NCBI GenBank assembly: GCA_022560025.1
Contig: JAFISE010000122.1
Location: 30,393-94,392 of the forward strand
Direction of reading: 5' to 3'
DNA length: 64,000 nucleotides
Source of the DNA: Stagonosporopsis chrysanthemi
Lineage: Eukaryota; Ascomycota; Dothideomycetes; Pleosporales; Didymellaceae
Within the stretch, counting starts at the first letter, position 1, and each line of letters opens with the position of its first letter. Under the pieces are notes generated by a model that saw only the letters and a list, made by a program, of their open reading frames with translations, did no database searches and was not told the DNA's origin. The position numbers and the translations under genes are program-made. Of the stretch, positions 11,752-24,050 are shown piece after piece.

Positions 11752-12243
11752 GGTTGCTCGCGGCGAGGTGCAGGTAGATGGAAGAGATCCGAGAAATGTG
11801 CGTAGTTCGACGTGACTGGGCAAATGCGAAGATAATATGCAAGACACCGCTGCTTGATGAAACTCCGTTGGCGACGTATATGGCCAAGTAGATGGAGGAG
11901 CAGAGAAGAAACGCAGCTGATGCAACTAGATTGGCAGCTTTCAGTAATCAGAAATGCAGTTGAAAAGACGAAGGAGCGTGGGTGCAGCGAGCAATTGCAG
12001 CGCGGCAGACGTTAAGGTGGAAGGCAAAGGTGAGTGTGGGGAAGGAAACGAAGTAACGACAGCTGTTTGTTGTTGACGAAGATTAGCGGCAAACGCGAGA
12101 GGAAGTCACGCAGGCGCGTCGCTCGCTCGTACCATAAAGCACAAGCGCAATGTCCCAGTCATGTGTGAGAGAGTAATTCCGTGAGCTCGCTCAGACTGTG
12201 AAGGTGAGGATCAATATCTCTAGCTCTCGTTGGTGGTCAACGT
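11752..12243. promoter_or_regulatory. PUF gene upstream region and hydrolase 3' end
   Basis: This 492-nt stretch precedes the PUF start codon and follows the 3' end of the hydrolase gene. It probably contains the promoter and 5' untranslated region of the PUF gene. No distinct element could be defined by eye. Confidence 0.4.
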
Positions 12244-15011
12244 TCAGGATACAACACTGGATGCAGTGACCTGCCACTGCGAGTCAAAGAAGCCCAAGGC
12301 CAGCGCACCTTCAACGCCCTTCCACTTCGCCTCTTCACTTAAGACTATGAAGTCTGGCTGACCTACACCCGTAAGCAAAGGCACTAGTCTTGCAGCCTGC
12401 GCCAATCCTGCATCGTCAGCTCCCCAAAGCACCAGTTTGACTCTTTCACCACTCAAGGGTTGCAGCCACGCCGCGGCGCGCGCTTCATCGTATAGTTGCT
12501 CGCGCCCACGGTGGTCATGCAGTAAGATCCCTGACGAACTCGCTTGGATGGGGAAGTCTGGGTCAGCTCCTACTAGAGTATCTCCAATAACGAGCTCAAC
12601 AACATTGCCAGGGGCATTGACAGAGGCACTCCTCGCGGCATTACCCAAGATCACGGTGTCCGCGTGGAAATACTGATGGAGGTTGCGAGACACTTGGAGA
12701 GCAAGGCGAGATGTACTCGCAGAATTTGAGTGCTCAACAATGATTGGACCGTGAGTGCGCAGGAGAGCTGTCATCGAACCCAGCTGACGACCGTTTCTGC
12801 TCGGCGAGCCGTCTTTTATGCTTGCAGTCTCCGAGATCCAAGTGTTGCCATACAAGCGGACATGGAAGGATGCCTCAAGGTCTGCATCGTTGTTTACGAG
12901 CTCAAGCGTTTGACCGTCAATCACGACCGCATCTTTCCAAAACGGAGGACCAAACTCAATGCCTAAGACGTTGGAGGTCTTCACCGTCCGACCGTGTACG
13001 TGCACTCGTCCATACTGTCCAGGGTCTTCTAGTTGTGTGATCTTGACTCCACTTTTGCTACCCATGCTGCCGGGGTCTCCCACAACAATGCTGAAATTTG
13101 CTAATTCGCGAGGCAACTCTTCCTTGTTCCTCGCCTGGCTGTGATAGAAAGCGACCAGCTCTGGTGTTGTCATGATCCCATCCCACCAGTGATTTTCATC
13201 TTCTACCTCGTTGTAGCTTGAGTTCGCACCTTCGAGTTGCAGTTGCTGAGCTAGGAATCGAGAGTGATATGCGGGCACATTGTCGTCTATATCTCCATGC
13301 TGCTGCTGAACGGGTATTCCGAACACATTGCTCATAAGCATCTCGTGTCGATAATCGTTGAGAGACGCGCTGACCACTGAGGTACGCCGGGGATCAGCAG
13401 GCTGCCACAGTTCGTACGGTACATACTTCTGGATACTTGAATAGCCCGACACGGGTACTGCGGCAAGGACCTTGTCCGGCCGATGGGTGACCGTGTACCA
13501 TGTGCCTTGGCCGCCGTTCGAGTGACCTGATACAATCCATCGATCTGTGTCAACGCCCGGACCTGTCCAGTTGCCGTACTGCATCCAGGCAGGTATGCTG
13601 TTTACTGCAGCCTCAACGTCGGCAAATCCCCAATTGTGCCAGTCGTCCCCTGACCAAGGCGTTACGCCTGTGGGAAAGACAGTCCAAGCGCAGATTTCAG
13701 ACACAGGATCCAAAGCGGCAGTCACCATAGGGTCGTCGGCCTCCAAACCTGCTCCATGCAATGCTAGCAAGACTGGCAGCTTTGTCTGTTTGTGGCGACA
13801 GGTGGCATCGTGTGCAGGCGGTCGAAGCATGGCGTAAGAAACTATCTCGCCCGGATGAATGAACGTGATCTTGTGAGCGTCGTAAGTGCAAACATGGTTG
13901 AGATCTTGAGTGGCCACGAGACTCAAGTGTTTGCTGCTATCCACCACCTTGTATGTGATGTTGTAAGCAACCGATGAGGCGTTATGCGACGGCAGTGTGA
14001 TGTTGAAGTTGATGGGCCTGGTTTGGCCTGAAGCAATAAGAATGCCATGAGCTTTGCTCTCAATTATCTGTTCAGACGTTGAGGCGTCAACATCTCTTCC
14101 TAGCAACATTTGACTGTCCACGTCAAGCCTTGAAGCAGGGAATAGGGTACTGACGTTGGTACTAACGTCTGTAGCGTGGATCCCAGTGACTTCGATATCT
14201 TTGATACCGCTGTTACGGAGGTACACTGAGCCGTGTGGTGTTGCAAGCCGGCCATCAATCACATCTGACACGAGAATACCAGGCTTCGCAAGTTCTAGAA
14301 CTCCAGAAACCTGTTCAACTCCTACAACAATATCGATAGTCGGTTCGAGGATGCCTCCAAACGCTCTGACATCGCGTACAAGCCGAACGTCGATGCGGTG
14401 ATGCCCTGGGTTCAGGTGCAAAACAGGTGGAGCATTGCGATAGCTATAGAAGTCGCCGCCAAAGTAATGCGTGTCATCGACCCAGTACTCTAATATGGCA
14501 TCAGTGTGGAGGATGATGTGTTGAGTGTCATTGCCGCTGACGAAGAGTTCTCCACGGGCCCAAGCCTGGTATTGAACAGAAGCCCATCCATATATACTTT
14601 TGAGGAAGTCCCAGTCGACGTTCGAGTAGCTAACACTCAGAGAAGCATTGGCAGACGTTGTACTATGCAGGATCTCTGCAACTGTGATGTTCCACTGCGC
14701 AGTTCCGTTCGCCGGCAGGGAGCTGCGAATTGATGCATTAGGGTCGTACTTCAGCGCCCTGAATCCACCATGAATCTCAAGAGGATCTGCACCCCACGTT
14801 GCTTCTATGGAGCCATCAGCAATTGACTTCACCCAAGTTCTGCTGGCCTACCTCGAGTGCCTATCTGAAATGGTCCAAGGACTTCCCATGTGCTGTTAAA
14901 GGAGAAGAGGGGTCTGCGTTCGAGTGGGGCCGAGGAGGAGCAATGACATGTTGGACAGAGCTGCAGGAATAGCAGCAGCGCCGCTGACAGGCATTGCGGA
15001 AGAGGATACAT
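12244..15011 (-). CDS. Secreted alpha/beta serine hydrolase, prolyl-oligopeptidase-like
   Basis: Two exons (14852-15011 and 12244-14804) joined by a 47-nt intron with a CTGAT branch give 906 residues. The first residues form a signal peptide (MYPLPQCLSAALLLFLQLC). About 430 residues follow with many N-glycosylation sequons and a beta-rich character (WYVDD-like TDAILEYWVDDTHYFGGDF, HLNPGHHRIDVRLV). The hydrolase domain has LPVLLALHGAG, the nucleophile elbow GHSNGG (Ser near residue 482), an acid in HGDIDDNVP (near 560) and the likely catalytic His in ENHWWDG (near 592). A further 300 residues follow the catalytic histidine. The fold resembles S9 peptidases and PHB-depolymerase-like esterases; the substrate is unknown. 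Secretion is inferred from the signal peptide and the sequons. Confidence 0.85.
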
Positions 15012-15442
15012 CGTGCAACATCTACTATTAAGGATAACGAATCAAAATCAACTGGGTGCTACAGAATTGTACTTGGATATTGTGGCTGCCTGTAGTACGT
15101 TACGTAGTTACTAAGCTGATAGCCACCGTCTGGCATGATAGTAACGCATCCTTGCTGCAGCTAAGCTAGCAGATCTCAACTGCATTCGGATGCAGACGCG
15201 TTGATGATGCGTCTCGTCAACGGCACCGTTATTGAAACTTGTACTCGCCACCAGAAGCCTTTTCGCGCAGGCACCGCGACACTTGCCTGATCTCCAGATA
15301 CTTGTGCTCCGTTGTTGTTGTACGAAGCGCAAGTCTCGTAGCTTTCCTCGCAAGGAGCGCGCCAGCAGATACGGGACAGCCCGCCGCACCTATGGCCTAA
15401 TCATAGAATTTACGAGACCACGACTCCTGCACCTCAACATCA
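15012..15442. promoter_or_regulatory. Divergent promoter region
   Basis: The 431 nt between the hydrolase (-) and the SLY41-like gene (+) should carry both promoters. I see no repeat or RNA gene in it. Confidence 0.4.
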
Positions 15443-17076
15443 ATGTCCGCCGCAGAGGCACACGATGCTGGGCCGCATGCCACCTTCAAGTTTCCCGCAT
15501 TCGAGCCGGACCTGCTTCCCACGCATGAAGAGGAGCCATACAGCCTGACGTCTTCCCGCAACGCAAGCCCCAGCCACGGCGCACACACGAACGGCTACGC
15601 CGTACCTGCAGAAAGGTGGCAGCCTCGCAAAGAGGCACGGGTAGGCTTCGCGAGCCACTCAAACGTCGGACCATCAAACAGACACGGCAGACAGAAGAGC
15701 TTGAGTGAGGCTTTTCAGACCATAAGGACACGGAAAGGCAGTGTTAGCCAGAATGCGCACGAAATCGCCGATGCGCTCAAGGCGCCGCTGTCTCCGAAGC
15801 TCGTCGTAAGTCAGGGCAGAGTTAATGGTCAGCTCCATGCTAACGTGTGCAGCTACTTTGCGGTGTTTGGTACCTGACCTCAATCTTCACGAACATGTCT
15901 TCGAAGACTATCCTCACTGCGCTTCCAAAGCCCGTCACCCTCACGACCATCCAATTCGCCTTCGTCTCGGGTTGGTGCATGGTACTGGCTGCGCTGGCTA
16001 AACGATACCCTCGCATGAAACAGAAAATGCCATTCCTCAAGTATGGCATTCGCCGGCCACACAAAGAGATCATCGTCGCGACGCTGCCCCTTACTGCGTT
16101 CATGATTGGCGGTCACATCTTGAGCGCTGATGCGACCTCGAGGATACCGGTGTCGCTGGTGCACACCATCAAGGGACTGTCGCCTCTCATGACAGTCTTC
16201 GCCTACCGCTTCTTCTTTGGGATAACGTACTCCATACCCACGTACCTGTCTCTGATACCCCTCACCCTTGGTGTCATCCTGGCATGTTCGGCCGACTTCA
16301 ACGCCAATTTCCTCGGACTGGTCATGGCCTTTGCCAGTGCTATCGTCTTTGTCACGCAGAACATTGTGTCCAAGCAGATCTTTAATGATGCTGCATCCGC
16401 TGAGAAGGAAGGACTGCCGCCAACCAAGTTCACAAAACCGGACAAGCTCAACTTGCTTTGCTATTCGTCTGGCCTCGCGTTTCTGTGTACAGTCCCCATC
16501 TGGCTGTGGTCTGAGGGGTTCACCTTGATCTGGGATTTCTTGTACGATGCTTCAATCGAGCTGTCCGAAAAACCAGGTGCCTACGACCATGGTCGACTCT
16601 TCCTCGAGTTTCTGTTCAACGGAACATTTCACTTCGGACAGAATATTGTCGCCTTCGTCCTGCTCTCCATGGTGTCACCGGTCACATACTCTGTCGCGAG
16701 CTTGATCAAGCGTGTCTTCGTCATCGTCTTCGCCGTTGTCTGGTTTAAAAAGCCTTTGACAAGTACACAAGGCTTTGGATTTGTGCTGACTTTCATTGGG
16801 CTGTATCTTTACGACCGGACGTCAGATGCGGCAAAGGCGGACAAGCGCGCAAGAGCACAGCAATCCAAGAGCCAAGGAACACTGTTACCTCTGGCTACAG
16901 ATGTGAAGTCAAGACCGACATTCACTGCGAGTCCTGCCACTATGTCTGCCGGCACAGGCGCGTATCCAGTCGCAAGAGACATTAAAAGGGATGATGATGG
17001 CGGCTTCAAGAGGCCTGACATGAGTTCAAGCTATCTCCCGCCAGGCACGAAACAAGAAGACACATGGCGGCGGTAG
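15443..17076 (+). CDS. SLY41: Triose-phosphate-transporter family nucleotide-sugar/phosphate transporter, SLY41-like
   Basis: Exons 15443-15805 and 15853-17076, split by a 47-nt intron, encode 528 residues. The first 120 are hydrophilic and Ser-rich, facing the cytosol by family rule. A TPT/DUF250 domain of about ten membrane segments follows, with family motifs such as ALPKPVTLTTIQFAFVSGW, SADATSRIPVSLVHTIKGLSP, the lysine-bearing VTQNIVSKQIF and VTYSVASLIKRVFVIVFAVVWF. The tail is again hydrophilic. Yeast Sly41 is an ER-to-Golgi membrane protein that suppresses loss of Ypt1, and the broader family exchanges phosphorylated metabolites. The transported substrate cannot be read from the sequence. 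Splicing restores ...PKLV-LLCGVWYLTSIF in frame. Confidence 0.88.
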
Positions 17077-17323
17077 AATGATCAATACATAATGATACAT
17101 CAATACACAACCACATCTAGATCATAGGCAAACAATTACGCACAAAGGGCACAGGGCAACTACATATCCCTAGCCACCACTTGAACTAGTACTCAACAGT
17201 GTCAAACAGGTACCTGGGCCGCTAGTGCGCCACGTTTCCTTGGCAACTACACTACGCAATCGCAACTTCCACTGTGCGCTCACGCGATCTGCGCCATCCA
17301 ACCGCTGATGTATCTTCGGCGTA
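17077..17323. other. Intergenic region between SLY41-like gene and SEY1 leader
   Basis: This short AC-rich region holds the SLY41-like 3' end and the upstream region of SEY1. No other feature was seen. Confidence 0.35.
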
Positions 17324-17584
17324 ATGACTTCCATACAGGAATCGCAGGCGGCAGCTGGGCCCCGCTTTCACTCGCATGCTGCAAACAAACGAGCAAGTGA
17401 TGCTCTAGACCGTCATCTGAACGGAGAGCGTAGCCCTGTACGCCTAAGCGAGCATCCTAGCAGCGAATCATTAGCTGGCACCCTGGACATCCCCTTGCCC
17501 TGTGACATCAACGGCCACCTTTCTCCTTACCACCAAGTTATTCTTCCCGCCACACGTGCAGCTGCCCGCGGCTGTACCCTTTAG
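17324..17584 (+). other. Long upstream open reading frame abutting the SEY1 start
   Basis: An 86-codon frame opens at 17324 (MTSIQESQAAAG) and its TAG at 17582-17584 ends two nucleotides before the SEY1 ATG at 17587. It is in a different frame from SEY1 and contains no recognised domain. If it lies in the SEY1 transcript it would be a large uORF with a termination site right at the main start. It could equally be chance or outside the mRNA. Confidence 0.3.
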
Positions 17585-17586
17585 TA

Positions 17587-20413
17587 ATGGCCTCTGATAC
17601 TCTCAAAGTTAATGGGACCCGGCCAGGCAATGTCCGTCATCCAACCGCTCCCGGCATGATGATGAACGCGCATTTTGCGAATGTTGGCGACGACGCCGGC
17701 AAGGAGGCCTACGAACATGGCGTCCAGGTCATTGACGAGGACAAGCTCTTCAAGTGTGTGCAGCCTGGCTTTGTTCTGTCACTATTTGAGAGGGAATGTA
17801 GCTAACATAGTTGCGCAACACAGTTCCAATGTCGGCAAATACCTTAACATCCAGAATGTTATCCCTGCAGGCTTCAACTACCACCTCATCGCCGTATTTG
17901 GTTCGCAGTCCACGGGCAAGTCGACCCTACTAAACCATCTTTTTGGCACACAGTTCGGCGTCATGTCAGAGCAGGAGCGCCGCCAGACGACGAAGGGAAT
18001 CTGGATGAGCAAGAACAAGCGTGAAGCGGGTGGCTCGGGCATGGCTGAGAACATTCTGGTCATGGATGTCGAGGGAACAGACGGACGGGAGCGCGGAGAG
18101 GATCAGGACTTTGAGCGCAAGAGCGCTCTCTTTGCGCTTGCGACGAGCGAAGTTCTCATCGTCAATATCTGGGAGCACCAGGTTGGACTATACCAGGGTG
18201 CGAACATGGGTCTGTTGAAGACCGTGTTTGAGGTCAACCTGCAGTTGTTTGTGAAGGACAGCAAGTACGTACGAGAGATGCTAGGAGCTGGACGTTATGC
18301 TGACACTCTACAGGACCATCCCCAAGTCTCTCCTATTCTTCGTCATCCGTGACCACCTTGGCACCACACCTCTCAAGAACCTCCAGAACACGATCATTCA
18401 AGACCTCACAAAATTGTGGTCAGCCATTTCGAAGCCCGCTGGCCTTGAGGACTCGCGCATTGAGGACTACCTCGACTTCGCGTTCGTCGCTCTACCACAC
18501 AAGATCCTTCAGCCAGAAAAGTTCGAGGAAGCAGTCAACAAGCTGAGCCTTCGATTCCGGGAAGGGTACAACGATCCCAAGAAGAGCGGTCTTCTCGATG
18601 AGGCAGAACTGCCTATCTTCCTTCCTCAGTACCATCGTCGCATCCCTGCAGACGGCTTCCCCGCATATGCTGAAGGCATTTGGGATCAAATTGTGCACAA
18701 CAAGGACCTCGATTTGCCCACACAACAGGAATTGCTTGCTCAATTCAGGTGCGACGAGATCGCACGAGAAGTCCTCGTTGTCTTCGATGAGAAGATTACG
18801 CCACTCGAAGACAAGCAGGCGGAGGACGCGAGGATAGGACAACCATCGATCATCTCGGATCTTGGGCCTATCATGAATGCTGCCAGGGCACTTGTCTTCA
18901 AAGACTTCGATACGAACGCAAGCCGTTACCATAAGGGCGTCTACAAGAGGAAGCTGGCCGAGTTGGAGGGCAAGGTCGACACGCGATTGAAGGCACTGAG
19001 TCAGAAGCAGATCAGCGCCGCCCACAAGTCTGGTATTGACGAGTTTAGCAATGCTGTCAGCACAGCAGTGAAGCTTGGTCAGAAGAAGGGAGCATCGTAC
19101 GACTTTGCGCAGATCGTGGACTCGGAGAAGAAGAAGGCGCTGTCAAAGTTCGAGGAAGATGCTAAGGCGATCGCCATCGAGGGCGCATCTTGGAGCGATG
19201 CCACACACCAGCTCGCGCTGTACCGAAAAGAACTGGATGAGGTATCAGGCCGTTTGCGCAAAGAGGAGATGAGGCGCTTGGCGACACGGATAGAACGCTG
19301 GGTCAGGAGTCGTCTGGATGAATCGGTCGGTCTCGAATTCAACAAACTTGGGTCTGGGCGAGGTGGCTCCGGCGCTCCTGAACATGGCGAAAAGCCAGCG
19401 ACCGAGAAAGATCTGTGGGATCGTGTATGGGCTATTTTCACAGACACAGTCTCGAGCGCCGAGAAGCGCTTCGCCGACCGCGCACAGAGCTTCGACGCTA
19501 GCCCCGAAGAAGTTGAGGTTGGCCTGTGGAGGTTGCGGCGCAAATCGTGGGGTGTTCTCCGCGCGAAGATCGACGAAGAGGTGATGGAAGGCAACATCAT
19601 GCTCAAGCTAAGGGAGAACTTCGAAGACAAATTCCGTTACGACGAGCAAGGTGTCCCAAGAATATGGCGACCCACAGACGATATTGAGGGTATCTACACT
19701 AAGGCCCGCGAGTCGACGATCACTCTCATTCCACTGCTTGCGCGCTTCAAGCTTTCCAAGACATCGTCGCCGCCGCCACTTGATGCATGGATTGGCGACG
19801 CGCCTGCATCCGTCTCTCCCGCGGACGAGGACGACCTCACACCAATTGGCGGTCTCGACGACGATGAGGGTAAGACACTGGACGACGAGATGGTCATTCT
19901 TTCAGACACCAAGCAAGCAGATTTACTTGTACGCTTCAAGAAGACAGCAGACGGCGTGTACGTCGAAGCCAAGCGCAGTGCCATCGGCGGTATGACGCAA
20001 GTCCCTCTCTACTTCTACGGCCTACTTCTGGCTCTGGGATGGAACGAGATAGTAACCGGTGAGCATATCCCCTTCCCCTCACAGCACCTGCCCGAAACTA
20101 ACAGACTACAGTCCTCCGTAACCCTGTCTACTTCATCTTCCTCATCCTCGCCTCCATCGGTGCTTACGTCACCTACACCCTCAACCTCTGGGGGCCCATG
20201 GCACGCATGGCCAACGCCGCGTCCGCACAGGCTCTTGACATTGGCAAGGAGCGACTGCGCGAGTTCCTTGAGACCAGCGAGTCGGGCCGCAGGGCCATGG
20301 CGCAGAGCGGTCTTGACAACAGCAACAGCACCAGGTCGAGAAACGATGTCAGGATGGACAATCTGAACGCGAACGGGAAGAAGGCTGAGGATGAAGACTT
20401 GGATGATATCTGA
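17587..20413 (+). CDS. SEY1: Sey1/atlastin-class ER membrane fusion GTPase
   Basis: Four exons (17587-17753, 17824-18264, 18314-20058, 20112-20413) give 884 residues, close to the family length. The GTPase domain has the P-loop GSQSTGKSTLLNHLFG, switch region QTTKGIW, the DxxG motif DVEGTDGRERGEDQDFE and the base-contact region KSLLFFVIRDHLG. A long helical middle domain follows. Two adjacent hydrophobic segments near the C-terminus (MTQVPLYFYGLLLALGWNEI, then VYFIFLILASIGAYVTYTLN) form the usual hairpin, with an amphipathic tail rich in charged residues. Sey1 mediates homotypic fusion of ER tubules. The start MASDTLKV is the first ATG in frame. Confidence 0.96.
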
Positions 20414-20700
20414 TCGACAGATCAAAAGACAGCTCGCATCGGACGGACGTGGCTTGGGTACACTGGTTTGCGTGCTTGGGGACGTGCCTGTCACTATTGG
20501 GGAGTGAACAGCATTATTAGATCCTAGATGGGGCTTTGGCCGGGTAATGACATGAGTCTTCAAAAGTGAGCTGTCGGTTGGGTTTGCCAGTGTCGTGTGT
20601 GTAGCCGCATGGCTGTTTGATCGGGGGAAATGGTCAAAGCTCGGAGGGAGGTCACCTGTGAGTAGGTATACAATTAGGGGTTCGCTCGTGCTGGCAGATT
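20414..20700. other. SEY1 3' flank
   Basis: This stretch follows the SEY1 stop codon and should contain its 3' untranslated region. No gene was seen. Confidence 0.35.
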
Positions 20701-22200
20701 CGAACCATCTATTCCTTTTCTTTGTCTCTGTCTCAAAAAACTGCAAACATCCTGGATTTGGTTTCTATTCCTCGAAACCAAGCTGCGTTCTAACTGATGT
20801 GTTGAAGATCTGTCTCTTCTCAAACTCCACAGATTTACAGCAAATTCGGGTTAACCTCAAATCGTCCGCTCTCTTTTTGTGTCTTACTTCATCACCGCCA
20901 GAGCTGTGGCTTTTGGCCTGAACGAAAATCAGCTTTTCCCCAGTCATGGGTGGGCGCTCTGTTCTTCCACAAACCACACTAATTCCTCTCATCAAAAGCA
21001 ATGTTTAGAAAACATCGGCAAGACTAAAACATCAAATAAGATCATATCTTCTTCAAGAAGCAGAATGTATCTGAGTTATGGCTCTTTCTCCCAAAATGCA
21101 ACGGCTCTGGATACATGTGCAGACGACTTGTCTCTTTTCAAACTCGCGTCAACTCCCCGCATCAAAGCCTCAATCATGGCTTCTGTTCTGGAAGGAACAC
21201 GCTAGTTGTTGGATATGACCGCTCTTTTTTCGCGTGTTCCACCACTTTTACACAAAAGAAGCACATTTCATGCTCAGTCATGTCGCTTGTGGACTTAAAG
21301 ATGTCTCAAATTACTTCTCTACTCCTCTGTCTTGAAGCGGACCAGGAACTTATAGATGGCTTTTGCTTCTGAAGTGGCATAAAAATGATGCGCGATGTGT
21401 CCGTTTCCGTGTGTTTTCAAACGGTCTACATCAAAGATTTCGAATCCAAAGTACCATGTCTTGTTCAAGTGAGTTGAATGCAGTTACTCTGTACTCTGGA
21501 GTGTGCAATGATATCGAAAGTCCTTGACCAAAACGATGATGTTTTGTTGCTCTGGCTTGCCCGAGAATCTTGTTACTGTTTAGTATGTGCTCCCGAAATA
21601 TTGAGTAAAAAGAACGTCTACTTCGAGATGATGTTCTGTATCGATACTTCGTAACAGTGGCGTTGCTTTCTCTTCGCACGATGCTACAATTGTCATGCCT
21701 TGGGTTTGATTCAGTCGTTCTGTGATCAAACATATACGAAAAGTGCCACACGAGCATCTGTGCACTCTGGCTGCCACTTGAACAAAATTAATTCATGTCA
21801 AAGACAGGAGCGCCTCTGGTATGACTGAAAGTCTAAGGGTACAAGCTGATGACACATAACTGTGCATCAAATCTTCCATTGTTCGGAGAGAAAAGGCCAA
21901 AAAGCATCGTTCAAAACGAATGTGTTTCCATGTACCACATCAAATGTCTAATACATACTTCAAAAGTCGGCTTTTTAGTTACTCAGATTGCTGTACTGAT
22001 TTGACAAAGGCTGGGGAAAGCAGTCGTCACATCTCATATTCGTGTTTCAGGCAACCGCCTTTGCTCCAAGTAAGCGTGTGTTGAGATATGTCTTCTCGCT
22101 GGCAATGTATCCGCCGCATGGCTGTATCTTCGATTCTTACAGAACACTGTTTATCGGGACTTTGAAGAATCTCAATGATATACATCCTAAAAGTTGACTC
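20700..22200 (+). repeat. Diverged pyrimidine-rich repeat block (block 1)
   Basis: Phrases of the type CTCTGTCTTTTCTCAAA recur on the plus strand, for example near 20807, 20862, 20953, 21037, 21122, 21219 and 21320, mostly 84 to 97 nt apart. ATGTC(T/G) strings are scattered among them. The copies are strongly diverged, so this is a visual judgement and limits are approximate. The composition is more AT-rich than the neighbouring genes. It resembles the clearer array at 41.3-43.25 kb, in opposite orientation. No gene was recognised inside. Confidence 0.4.
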
Positions 22201-22985
22201 ATCCAAAGATTGAACGTCCTTCGATGCTGTCCAAAAATCTTTTGTCCAGAACTATGTGAAGGTCCGCAATGCAAATCGATGTTCTTAGTGCTGTATTTTC
22301 GTCCTTCTAGGCGGGAGTATGAATCCGGGTCAAAGACTACGGTAGCCCGTTTCTATCTGAGCCGCGGACGCTGCACTCCGAGCTGGTCAAACCTCGAAAC
22401 GTCTCGAGTGCCTGCCGAAAGAAGAATGTGGTATAGCCGCATGCAGAAGATGCAAGCAGGTGCATGCCCGAGGCTGGCCTTTCGGCCTTATCCATTGAGC
22501 GCACCTACACTGACACTTATATATGTCAATGAAAGACATGCGGCTGATGATTGAGCTTGACTGGAAAGGGATCCGAGCTGGGATTAGTCCGTCGAACCTC
22601 CAACTATGCCTGCAATTTATCGTCTCTATGCAAGAAAATGCCCCAACGCTGAAGATCGGTTAGAGAGTATTGTTTAGACAACGCACCAGTAAATACACAC
22701 TTGCTGGAAGTAAAGAAGACACGAACTTAATCTCAAATGTATTTTGTGTACGTTAGAATCGTAAAGAATGTGAGACACCAATATTCATAAGGATGCTCCA
22801 AACGGATGGTGATACTCGACTATTTGCTTCCATGATCTCTTATCAGAATACAAGCAATGAATAGACAATACCGGCGAAGGATAGACACACGCTCCAATGT
22901 TCTGCCTTCTGACTTTCAAGGGAGAGTTTACCAGACCATACATACTGACAGTACCATGGTACAGTAGCATCAGCTTCTGCCACAC
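22200..22985. other. Gene-free region downstream of the CAP gene
   Basis: AT-rich sequence with several short frames but nothing recognisable. A 114-codon plus-strand frame at 22210-22554 has no domain signal. The part next to 22986 is the 3' flank of the CAP gene. Confidence 0.35.
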
Positions 22986-24050
22986 TTAATCTCTCCAGCT
23001 CCCAAGGTTGACAGAGTTGATCGGTCTACCAATGTTTTTTCCAAACTGGCCACCGACGTTACCAGCAGGCCAATAGTTGCAAACGGTATACTTGTTGATT
23101 CGCGAGTTCGTGTCTGTGCCAACTTTCATCCTACCAGTACAGTCAAGCGAGTAGCAGCCTACGCTGGTGCTGCCGTTCCAAAGAAGCTGTGTAAGATGGC
23201 CGACTACCGGGAAAACATTGCCAGGAACATCTGCTGCACCCCAGTAAGGTACCATTGGCGGGAATTCCTCTTTGTACCAGCTCTCAGTGATGCCAGCTGT
23301 GACGTTGAAGGAATTGCCAGAAACAATGAATAGGTTCTGGCCTTGAGATACGTTAGGCGGGATGTAGTGCTCAAAATTGCAGGTCTCGGCTGTAATTTGA
23401 GCAGTCGCGGCAACTGTATCATTCCAGACCAGCGGGACCGATCGATGATTAGCGCGAGCAATGTTGTGGTGGTATAGGATAGAGTTCCTGTATGCTGCGC
23501 CATCAGCAGGACCAAGAGTAGCCTGTTGTACTCCAGGAGTGTGTCCTGGATCAATTGGAACCCCAGAAGGCACTGTAACTGCTGTAGTAGAGGGGCCTGG
23601 GGAGCCGCTAATACCGCTGCCTACGATAGCGGAGGTGGAAGACGATGTGGAAGTCAAGGTGGTCGTCGGGGTAGATGACGTTAGAGACGACGTAGTCGGA
23701 AGAGTGGCTGCGTTTGTGTTGGTGGTCGAAGTGCTTGTCCTGGTAGTCGTGCTCGAGGTAGTCAGTCCGGTAGAGGTCCTGGTGGTCGTAGACGTTCTAC
23801 TAGCATCCGGGCGTGGAAGGCTAATAGACGGTGGAGGTGGAACATTTGGAGGACGGCGGGTGTTTGGTGGATTGATGGGTGTGGGCGGGCCTGCCCACAC
23901 CGCCCGTGTAGCGGGAGGAGTCACAATGACCGTGGTGGTGACCCTGACAGTGTTGATGACAGTGGCTTGTTGGCGCTTCTCAAGCTGGCCTTGCGGCAGG
24001 GCAAACGCGCTGGCTGCAAGCGCAGACGTGAGGAGGGTGGAAGAGCGCAT
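22986..24050 (-). CDS. Secreted CAP/SCP (PR-1-like) protein
   Basis: A single exon encodes 354 residues. A signal peptide (MRSSTLLTSALAASAFALP) is followed by a Lys-Arg site (LEKRQ) suited to Kex2 processing. Residues about 30 to 190 are Pro, Ser and Thr rich, with long runs of S/T, and are probably O-glycosylated. The C-terminal CAP domain shows LYHHNIARANHRSVPLVWND, ETCNFEHY, SWYKE, GHLTQLLWNGSTSVGC and VCNYWPAGN, matching the conserved His, Glu and Cys positions of the family. Fungal relatives (Pry proteins) bind sterols or fatty acids outside the cell; a role in lipid export or host contact is inference. The layout suggests a wall-associated or secreted protein. No GPI signal is visible. 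Confidence 0.92.
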   Translation of the reverse strand: MRSSTLLTSALAASAFALPQGQLEKRQQATVINTVRVTTTVIVTPPATRAVWAGPPTPINPPNTRRPPNVPPPPSISLPRPDASRTSTTTRTSTGLTTSSTTTRTSTSTTNTNAATLPTTSSLTSSTPTTTLTSTSSSTSAIVGSGISGSPGPSTTAVTVPSGVPIDPGHTPGVQQATLGPADGAAYRNSILYHHNIARANHRSVPLVWNDTVAATAQITAETCNFEHYIPPNVSQGQNLFIVSGNSFNVTAGITESWYKEEFPPMVPYWGAADVPGNVFPVVGHLTQLLWNGSTSVGCYSLDCTGRMKVGTDTNSRINKYTVCNYWPAGNVGGQFGKNIGRPINSVNLGSWRD

